Part shown: positions 5,995 through 10,431 of the stretch, piece after piece
How positions within the stretch are numbered: position 1 is the stretch's first letter
Layout: each line of letters starts with the position of its first letter
Assembly: GCA_046595995.1 (NCBI GenBank)
Contig: JBKJNB010000102.1
Location: 1 to 10,431, forward strand
DNA: 10,431 nt
Direction of reading: 5' to 3'
Source of the DNA: JAWXBR01 sp046595995
GTDB taxonomy: Bacteria > Bacteroidota > Ignavibacteria > Kapaibacteriales > Kapaibacteriaceae
Translations under genes and position numbers: made by a program
Notes under the pieces: model-generated
Seen by the model: only the letters and a program-made list of their open reading frames with translations
Database searches by the model: none
What the model was told of the DNA's origin: nothing

Positions 5995-6888
5995 GTGGAC
6001 CGACCATCACCGATTGACAACATTCGTTATTGCCTTTATCGATCGCGGAGACGTACAATTTCGGTCGAAGTCCGCGTATCCGGTGCAATCATCGTCCGAA
6101 GTCCGATGCGAATGTCCATCGCATCGATCGAATCCTTCCTCCTGGACCGCATTCCCTGGATCGTCAGCCGTATCGAGCGGGCAGCCGAGGCGCGCACGGC
6201 GTTGCCGGTGCCGAGGGCTGGGGAGTATTATTTGAGGGGCGAGCTGAAAACCGCGACCCCATTTATTCCGGGAGAGAATGATTCCCGGCAACAATTGCGT
6301 AAGTGCTATAGAAATATGGCCCAGACCTATTTCCCGACGATCATCGCCGACGTCCTTCCGAGCATGGGCGTTCACGGACTCCGTTACGCCGGACTGAAGC
6401 TCAGGAGCATGCATCGTCGTTGGGGGAGCTGCACGGGTGGGGGTCTCGTTACGCTGAATGACCGACTTGCGATGACACCCGACCATTGCATTCGAGCCGT
6501 AATCGTGCATGAGTTATGCCACCTAGTGCACATGGACCATGGCAAGGCGTTCCGAGCAATGACGCGGGACATTATGCCAAACATCGACGAAGCGGATGCT
6601 GCCCTCGATCAGTGGTCTGCGATTATGGCGCTCGAAGCACAAACGAAAAACGGGGAGTCCACAAATAACAGGACGCCCACACATAACAGGACGCCCACAA
6701 AAAACGGGGCGCAAGGCCCCGTTGAAGATCGAACATTGTTGTTGCGAGGCACAGAACACGCAAAGCTGTCGCGTGACGACGCCACAGCTTTGCTTTCCAG
6801 CGCTTACGCCGATGCGTTCACGCAGAGTTGGTCGAATGATGCAGTGAGCGCCGTTGCAATCATTTCAGGCGTGCGGCCTTCGATATGA
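5995..6888 (+). CDS. YgjP/SprT-like zinc metallopeptidase with anomalous C-terminal run-on
   Basis: The frame encodes a YgjP-type (DUF45, M48-related) protein. The N-terminal IRYCLYRSRRRTISVEVRV and IIVRSP segments and IPWIV match the family's start. RRWGSC (W143-C146) and HELCH (172-176) with His182 give the conserved WGSC motif and a HExxH zinc site. No in-frame ATG precedes residue 38, so GTG at 5995 is chosen (297 residues). Recognisable homology ends near residue 215 (DQWSAIM). From 6643 the frame runs through four 18-bp repeats, a minus-strand terminator and a hairpin, then overlaps the last 85 bp of the convergent bacilliredoxin gene before TGA at 6888. The final 80 residues look like non-coding DNA read as protein; a lost stop codon or a frameshift is possible. 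Family members are typically around 160-250 residues. Substrates of bacterial YgjP proteins are poorly known. Confidence 0.82.
   Translation: MDRPSPIDNIRYCLYRSRRRTISVEVRVSGAIIVRSPMRMSIASIESFLLDRIPWIVSRIERAAEARTALPVPRAGEYYLRGELKTATPFIPGENDSRQQLRKCYRNMAQTYFPTIIADVLPSMGVHGLRYAGLKLRSMHRRWGSCTGGGLVTLNDRLAMTPDHCIRAVIVHELCHLVHMDHGKAFRAMTRDIMPNIDEADAALDQWSAIMALEAQTKNGESTNNRTPTHNRTPTKNGAQGPVEDRTLLLRGTEHAKLSRDDATALLSSAYADAFTQSWSNDAVSAVAIISGVRPSI
6643..6714. repeat. Four degenerate 18-bp tandem repeats
   Basis: Units at 6643-6660, 6661-6678, 6679-6696 and 6697-6714 each follow an ACA-xAx-AAC pattern. Units 2 and 3 differ at two bases (ACAAATAACAGGACGCCC versus ACACATAACAGGACGCCC). Units 1 and 4 share AAAAACGGGG. 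In the peptidase frame they read TKNGES, TNNRTP, THNRTP, TKNGAQ. The last unit contains half of the bacilliredoxin terminator stem. Confidence 0.85.
6646..6678 (-). terminator. Possible second, weaker terminator
   Basis: On the minus strand GGGCGTCC (complement of 6678-6671) can pair with GGACTCCC (complement of 6660-6653) with one mismatch and a 10-nt loop, followed by CG and TTTTT (complement of 6650-6646). It lies 20 nt beyond the stronger terminator and is built from the same repeats, so it may be a backup or simply a degenerate copy. Confidence 0.35.
6699..6723 (-). terminator. Rho-independent terminator of the TPR-bacilliredoxin operon
   Basis: Read on the minus strand, AACGGGGC (6723-6716) and GCCCCGTT (6710-6703) form a perfect 8-bp GC-rich stem with a 5-nt loop, followed by an unbroken T run that includes the last stem bases (6704-6699). 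It lies 80 nt after the bacilliredoxin stop. On the plus strand the hairpin is followed by GAAG, so it should work only leftward. Confidence 0.9.
6760..6793. repeat. Perfect 10-bp inverted repeat (hairpin) just past the bacilliredoxin stop
   Basis: GCAAAGCTGT (6760-6769) and ACAGCTTTGC (6784-6793) form a perfect 10-bp stem around a 14-nt loop, 10 nt downstream of the bacilliredoxin stop on the minus strand. On the plus strand it is followed by TTTCC, a weak T-tract, so it may stop plus-strand transcripts of the peptidase or protect the 3' end of the leftward mRNA. Confidence 0.75.
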
Positions 6889-7232
6889 TGGCGAGGCATG
6901 AATGCTACGAGTTCACCGTCGCGCAAAAGCGCAATTGATGGCGAGCTCGGTGGCATGCCCGTGAAGTATGAACGTACGCGCTCTGTGGCTTCCGTGTCTT
7001 GTCCGGCAAATACCGTAACGAGATGATCGGGTAGTGAGCCGTGTTTTAGGGCTAATGCAACGCCTGGACGTGCTCCGCCTGCGGCACAACCGCATACCGA
7101 ATTCACGACGACCATCGTCGTACCAGATTCCTTAATTGCTGCATCGACATCGGCAGCGGTTTTCAATTCTTTGATGCCGAGACTGGTGAGTTCTTCGCGC
7201 ATCGGATTAACATACATCGGGTCGTAAGCCAT
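6804..7232 (-). CDS. Bacilliredoxin, BrxA/BrxB (YphP/YqiW) family
   Basis: The 142-residue protein matches the BrxA/BrxB family over its whole length: the MAYDPMYVNPMREEL N-terminus, the CGC active site at Cys47-Gly-Cys49 in VVVNSVCGCAAGGARPG, and the later PPSSPSIALLRDG segment with its cis-Pro-like loop. In Bacillus these cytoplasmic thioredoxin-fold proteins remove bacillithiol from S-bacillithiolated proteins. Members in Bacteroidota/Chlorobi lineages are common, but the thiol cofactor used here cannot be told from the window. Its ATG shares an A with the TAA of the upstream TPR gene (TAATG), indicating translational coupling. No ribosome binding site of its own is needed or obvious. The last 85 bp overlap the 3' end of the convergent peptidase reading frame. 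A rho-independent terminator follows. Confidence 0.95.
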   Translation of the reverse strand: MAYDPMYVNPMREELTSLGIKELKTAADVDAAIKESGTTMVVVNSVCGCAAGGARPGVALALKHGSLPDHLVTVFAGQDTEATERVRSYFTGMPPSSPSIALLRDGELVAFMPRHHIEGRTPEMIATALTASFDQLCVNASA

Positions 7233-8668
7233 TAAGATTCTCCATTGTGTTCTAATACATTCCGTAGGTATTCCATACCCAACGGACCGGCGACAGCCGG
7301 AAATTCATTGTCAAAATCATCACGCTTGCTCGCATCCATTTCAAACGCCTTTGTAAGAAATGGCACTGCTGCAAGGGGCTGGCCTGCGGCGCAAAGGGTT
7401 TTCGCTGTGAAGTAGAGTCCGTCTGCCGATGTGGGGTCGAGACGCAACACTTCGGCAAATGCCTTCATTGCTTCAACGACTTCACCAGCTTCAAGTAGCG
7501 TCGATCCGAAATCGAACCAGCATTCCTCGTCGGACGGTGCTAATGCCAACGTTTTTCGGTAACACGTAAGCGCTTGCTCGAGATCGCCCATGTTGTAGAA
7601 GGCGTCGGCCTTAGCGTACCAGAGGTCTGCGTATTCCGGTTCGAGTGCAAGTGCTGCGTCATAATCCTCGATGGCCTTAGCATAACGCTCAGAGGCATCG
7701 TGGCACGTGCCACGTCCGTACAGCGATGGCACATGGTTTACGTCGAGTAGTAACGCCTTCGTAAACATTTCAATTGCTTCGTCGAATGCACAACGTTCTT
7801 CGAGCGACGTGGCAAGGTTGTGTGCAATCTGAACGTCTGCCGAATCTAGGCGATGTGCCTCGCGATATGCTTCGATCGAGGGATCGAGTCGGCCAGTTGC
7901 AGCATGCGCATTTCCTAGATTGTAAAAAGCGTTAACAAAGTCGGATTTAACGGCAATGGCGAGTTCGTAACATTCAACTGCCTGACGATGAGACCCTTTG
8001 CGACCCATAATCACGCCGCGATTGAACCACGCGTTTGCTTCGAACGGGTCTAGATCGAGAAGCTTGTCATACGTCTCAATAGCTTCGTCGAGGCGCTCGC
8101 TGCTTTCGTAGCAGAAGGCCACTTCAAACAATGCGTCGCGCTGAAACTGCTCCTGACGTGACAGGTATTGGAAGAGGCGTAGTGCCTCGTCATACTGCTC
8201 GCGTTTTTCGAGAATCATTGCTTTGGTAAACAATGCATCTGAGTTATCGGGTTCGATGCGTAAGGCATGTTCGATAAGCTCGGTTGCTTCGGAAAGCTGC
8301 CCGAGTTGTTCGTGCGCAATGCCTTTGTTAACGCTTAGTTCAACGTCGACCGGGTCGAGTGTATGCGCGCTCTCATACGCAGCGAGCGCATCGGGCCAAC
8401 GACCGAGTGAACCCAAAGCAATGCCGTATTTGTGCCACGCATCTGCCGAGTACGGCACCTGTTCCTTCCACATGCGCGCGAAGGTGAGTGCGTCCTCGAA
8501 CTTCTGCGTTTCTAAGCAGTAGTGGACGATCGTTTCTAGTGAGTCGGCAGAGGGCATGCCATTCTGCCAATCACCACTTGTATGGGATTCGCGAAAACGT
8601 CGGAGAGTCTCGTCCAATTCCTGGCGATTCGGTTCATCGGCTTCGTCGTCGTATTCAAACTCAAGCAT
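7232..8668 (-). CDS. TPR-repeat protein (about 12 tetratricopeptide repeats)
   Basis: From the ATG at 8668-8666 the product is 478 residues: an acidic N-terminus (EFEYDDEADEP), then about twelve 34-residue TPR units from residue 42 to 447, almost without breaks (for example YGIALGSLGRWPDALAAYES, NLGNAHAATGRLDPSIEAYR, YAKADAFYNMGDLEQALTCY), and a short tail. No signal peptide or membrane span is seen, so it is probably a cytoplasmic protein-protein scaffold; partners are unknown. The frame is open 23 codons further, but that start (8737) falls in the -35 element of a strong promoter. The 8668 start has GGGAG 6 nt upstream, so it is preferred. It heads a two-gene operon with the bacilliredoxin, sharing a TAATG junction. 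This tight pairing suggests a common process, perhaps thiol redox control. Confidence 0.93.
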   Translation of the reverse strand: MLEFEYDDEADEPNRQELDETLRRFRESHTSGDWQNGMPSADSLETIVHYCLETQKFEDALTFARMWKEQVPYSADAWHKYGIALGSLGRWPDALAAYESAHTLDPVDVELSVNKGIAHEQLGQLSEATELIEHALRIEPDNSDALFTKAMILEKREQYDEALRLFQYLSRQEQFQRDALFEVAFCYESSERLDEAIETYDKLLDLDPFEANAWFNRGVIMGRKGSHRQAVECYELAIAVKSDFVNAFYNLGNAHAATGRLDPSIEAYREAHRLDSADVQIAHNLATSLEERCAFDEAIEMFTKALLLDVNHVPSLYGRGTCHDASERYAKAIEDYDAALALEPEYADLWYAKADAFYNMGDLEQALTCYRKTLALAPSDEECWFDFGSTLLEAGEVVEAMKAFAEVLRLDPTSADGLYFTAKTLCAAGQPLAAVPFLTKAFEMDASKRDDFDNEFPAVAGPLGMEYLRNVLEHNGES

Positions 8669-8674
8669 GGTGGA

Positions 8675-8679
8675 CTCCC
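8675..8679 (-). promoter_or_regulatory. Ribosome binding site of the TPR gene
   Basis: GGGAG on the minus strand lies 6 nt before the ATG at 8668. It fixes the start at 8668 rather than at the upstream in-frame ATG at 8737. Confidence 0.8.
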
Positions 8680-8708
8680 ATAAAATGAAGCCGCACTCCG
8701 ACACCACA

Positions 8709-8737
8709 ATTATACTAACGGCGACGCTGTCATTCAA
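8709..8737 (-). promoter_or_regulatory. Sigma-70-type promoter of the TPR-bacilliredoxin operon
   Basis: On the minus strand TTGAAT (8737-8732) and a perfect TATAAT (8714-8709) are separated by exactly 17 bp. Transcription should start near 8702, about 33 nt before the TPR start codon and upstream of its GGGAG. This is the only near-consensus promoter I found in the window. Confidence 0.85.
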
Positions 8738-8757
8738 GTGATGGATCGTTTATGGCG

Positions 8758-8788
8758 CTCTAGCTAGGCCTAAAGGCCAGACATAGAG
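8758..8788 (-). terminator. Two-part hairpin directly after the methyltransferase stop
   Basis: On the minus strand CTCTA (8788-8784) pairs with TAGAG (8762-8758), enclosing an internal loop and a GGCC-TTTA-GGCC inner hairpin. It begins 1 nt after the methyltransferase stop codon and lies upstream of the TPR promoter. No T-tract follows, so it could be a weak or factor-dependent terminator or an mRNA 3' stabiliser. Confidence 0.4.
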
Positions 8789-8789
8789 A

Positions 8790-9965
8790 CTAGGCGTCAA
8801 TCACATCGAACACAAGAAACTTGAGATACTGCGTTTCGGGCATCGCCAGGAGAACGGGGTGGTCCGGAGCCTGTTCACCTCGGTGCAGAAGACGAAGGCG
8901 TTTCCGCAATCGTGCAGCCTCGCGGTACATGATGTCCATAAGGGTGGACTCGGGCACAAGCTGGGTGCAACTGGCTGTAACGAGGATGCCATTCGTGCTA
9001 AGGAGCTTCATTGCAGTACGATTTAGTTCGGCGTATCCCGCCAGTGCGCCCTTGATTGCACTTCTTGCCTTGGCAAACGATGGCGGGTCGAGCACTATAA
9101 CATCCCACCGTTCCTCGCGCTCGATACGTGCTCGCAGGTCGTCGAACACGTTTGCCTTCTCGAAACTTGCATTCGTAAAGCCGTTGAGTTCCGCATTTCG
9201 ACGGGCAGCCTCGACTGCCGGAGTCGAGCTGTCTACGCCAATTGCAACTGTGGCGCCACCCTTCGCAGCATTAAGCGCAAAACCGCCAACATTGCAGAAG
9301 CAGTCAAGTACACGCTTCCCTTGTGATAACGCTCCAACACTGCGCCGGTTTATCTTCTGATCGAGGAAGTATCCGGTTTTTTGACCGCCGTGGAGGTCTA
9401 TGCGGAGCTTAATTCCGTTTTCAACAATGTCAACCGTTTCCGGAACGTGCCCCCAGACAATGCCTTCACGCATTGCAATACCTTCTTTCGAGCGCGTTTG
9501 CATGGTGTTCTTCTCCAAGATGCCCTCGACGTCTGGGAACACAGCTCGAATTGCCGCGACGATTGCATCGATTCGAATGTCCATGCCTGCTGCCAGCATC
9601 TGCAGCACAAACACATTATCGTAACGATCTACAATAAGTCCACTCATCAGGTCGGCCTCCCCGAACATCACTCTGTACGCACTCTCGCCAGGCAGCACGC
9701 GTTCACGTAACGTTTGCGCTTGCTGAAAGCGTCGTGTAAAGAAGGCGTCGTCGGCCTCCTCCACTTCGCCGCCGAGCATACGCACCGCAATCTTTGAGAT
9801 GGGGTTGTAGAAGCCTGTGCCGAGCGATGTGCCATCATGTGTAACCACGCGTACAAGCGTGCCCCCAGCTGCCTCTGGTACATTCACCAGTTCATCGCGA
9901 TACACCCAGAGATGTCCCGCCTTTATCCGTGCCTCTTCGCGGGGCTTCAGCTGAAGTTCAATCAT
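8790..9965 (-). CDS. rlmI: Class I SAM-dependent rRNA (cytosine-C5) methyltransferase, RlmI family
   Basis: The 391-residue protein has the COG1092 layout: an N-terminal PUA RNA-binding domain (about 2-70; KPREEARIKAGHLWVYRDEL, then GFYNPISKIAVRML), a middle RlmI domain with GYFLDQK (198-204), and a Rossmann methyltransferase with SAM motif VLDCFCNVGGF (219-229), catalytic-site motif DPPSFAK (293-299) and SCT (332-334), a variant of the SCS seen in RlmI. E. coli RlmI makes m5C1962 in 23S rRNA; the same base is the likely target here, but the family also covers other specificities. The ATG at 9965 is chosen because the PUA domain begins right after it (MIELQLKPREE); the open frame further upstream to 10331 is unlike the family and overlaps the divergent secreted protein. 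No strong ribosome binding site is seen. It forms its own unit, ending in a hairpin. Confidence 0.94.
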   Translation of the reverse strand: MIELQLKPREEARIKAGHLWVYRDELVNVPEAAGGTLVRVVTHDGTSLGTGFYNPISKIAVRMLGGEVEEADDAFFTRRFQQAQTLRERVLPGESAYRVMFGEADLMSGLIVDRYDNVFVLQMLAAGMDIRIDAIVAAIRAVFPDVEGILEKNTMQTRSKEGIAMREGIVWGHVPETVDIVENGIKLRIDLHGGQKTGYFLDQKINRRSVGALSQGKRVLDCFCNVGGFALNAAKGGATVAIGVDSSTPAVEAARRNAELNGFTNASFEKANVFDDLRARIEREERWDVIVLDPPSFAKARSAIKGALAGYAELNRTAMKLLSTNGILVTASCTQLVPESTLMDIMYREAARLRKRLRLLHRGEQAPDHPVLLAMPETQYLKFLVFDVIDA

Positions 9966-10035
9966 TAACAAAATTACGGCTACGCAAGTCGATCCCGACG
10001 TAACTTCTGCACACTTGAATTGTTGGTGCAGAATC
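9966..10035. promoter_or_regulatory. Divergent intergenic region with an 8-bp inverted repeat
   Basis: The 70-bp gap between two divergent genes holds TTCTGCAC (10005-10012) and GTGCAGAA (10026-10033), a perfect 8-bp inverted repeat with a 13-nt spacer that contains TTGAATTG. The right arm ends 2 nt before the ATG at 10036. It could be an operator or an RNA hairpin covering the start of the secreted-protein gene. No full promoter was recognised on either strand. Confidence 0.5.
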
Positions 10036-10431
10036 ATGCGTCGCCTCCTCTTCGTGGTGGTCCTACTGCTTCCCCTGTGCTGCTTCGCGCAGAGGGAAAA
10101 TGAGGTCTGGTACTTTGGTGAAGGTGCGGGATTGACGTTTGCTTCGGGGACTTCGACCCCTATCCTCGGCCCCTTGTCAACCCAGGAAGGTACTGCCACT
10201 GTTTGCGACCCCGTCACAGGTGGTTTCCTGTTTACAACGGACGGAAAGACAATCTTCGATCGAAATCTGTCGCCAATGCCAAATGGTATGGGGCTAACAG
10301 GGGGCTGGTCGAGCACGCAGAGTGCGCTCATTGTGCCGAAGCCCCGCGACTCTGCGAAATACTATGTGTTTACAGCAGGCGACCTCAGTAATGGCGCGTT
10401 AAACAATCCTGGGCTTCGCTATTCTATCGTC
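10036..10431 (+). CDS. Secreted T9SS-type surface protein (partial, C-terminus off right edge)
   Basis: Translation from the ATG at 10036 gives 132 codons open to the window edge. The N-terminus is a signal peptide (MRRLL, hydrophobic 4-17, cleavage after CFA, residue 18, before Gln). The mature part opens with WYFGEGAGLTFASG, then LSTQEGTATVCDP, GFLFTTDGKTIFDRN, MPNGMGLTG, SSTQSALIVPKP and YYVFTAG. This order resembles the N-terminal beta-propeller-like region of large Bacteroidota surface proteins, many of which end in T9SS or gliding-motility-associated sorting domains. I recognise it from memory; the C-terminal domain needed for confirmation is outside the window. Function is unknown, and an adhesion or cell-surface role is the usual guess for such proteins. 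The divergent neighbour is a housekeeping rRNA methyltransferase, so context gives no further clue. Confidence 0.85.
   Translation, partial: MRRLLFVVVLLLPLCCFAQRENEVWYFGEGAGLTFASGTSTPILGPLSTQEGTATVCDPVTGGFLFTTDGKTIFDRNLSPMPNGMGLTGGWSSTQSALIVPKPRDSAKYYVFTAGDLSNGALNNPGLRYSIV

Noticed and set aside
8669..8737. Upstream in-frame start for the TPR protein
   Set aside because: It lies within the -35 element of the promoter, upstream of the expected transcription start, and has no ribosome binding site; 8668 has GGGAG.
9966..9990. TAATTTTG just before the methyltransferase start as a promoter
   Set aside because: It lies so close to the ATG that the transcript would be leaderless, and there is no partner element upstream.
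9966..10331. N-terminal extension of the methyltransferase by 122 residues
   Set aside because: The PUA domain starts right after the ATG at 9965, and the extension runs antisense to the signal-peptide protein at 10036.

Overview
The window looks like the chromosome of a Gram-negative member of the Bacteroidota/Chlorobi (FCB) assemblage, possibly an Ignavibacteria- or Kapabacteria-like lineage. The support is a type IX secretion (T9SS)-type C-terminal sorting domain on a multicopper oxidase, a second protein of the repeat-rich surface type common in T9SS organisms, a BrxA/BrxB-family bacilliredoxin, and lipoproteins and a beta-barrel protein. One well-formed TTGAAT-17-TATAAT promoter and several Shine-Dalgarno motifs suggest conventional sigma-70 initiation rather than the Bacteroidetes-type TAnnTTTG box. 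The lineage call is inference from protein families. I see no rRNA, tRNA, CRISPR array, insertion sequence or phage gene.

Left part (1-3428): a copper oxidation locus. A tyrosinase-type lipoprotein runs leftward off the window edge. A multicopper oxidase with signal peptide and T9SS sorting domain runs rightward from the shared 121-bp intergenic region. It is followed, with an ATGA stop/start overlap, by an exported thioredoxin/peroxiredoxin-like protein with a CSHC motif. This would place two different copper oxidases (type-3 dinuclear and multicopper) and a redox partner outside the cytoplasm.

Middle (3540-5958, minus strand): an ECF sigma factor, then a 400-residue protein joining an anti-sigma-like cytoplasmic domain, a membrane segment, a coiled coil and Pro-rich linker, and a beta-rich barrel-like C-terminus, then a small lipoprotein. 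The genes are 2 nt apart or linked by ATGA. Three 27-bp tandem repeats fill the junction between the last two. This looks like an envelope-sensing regulatory unit.

Right-centre (5995-8737): a YgjP-type zinc metallopeptidase on the plus strand, whose frame runs past its domain through repeats and a terminator into the convergent gene. Opposite it lies a complete minus-strand transcription unit: promoter 8737-8709, a 12-repeat TPR protein, a bacilliredoxin overlapping it by TAATG, and a rho-independent terminator at 6723-6699.

Right end (8790-10431): an RlmI-type rRNA methyltransferase on the minus strand and, divergently, the start of a secreted surface protein that leaves the window at the right edge. 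An 8-bp inverted repeat lies between them, 2 nt before the second start codon.

The most novel-looking parts are the tyrosinase/multicopper oxidase pair, the sigma / anti-sigma-barrel / lipoprotein unit with its repeat-filled junction, and the peptidase gene with no stop codon where one is expected.
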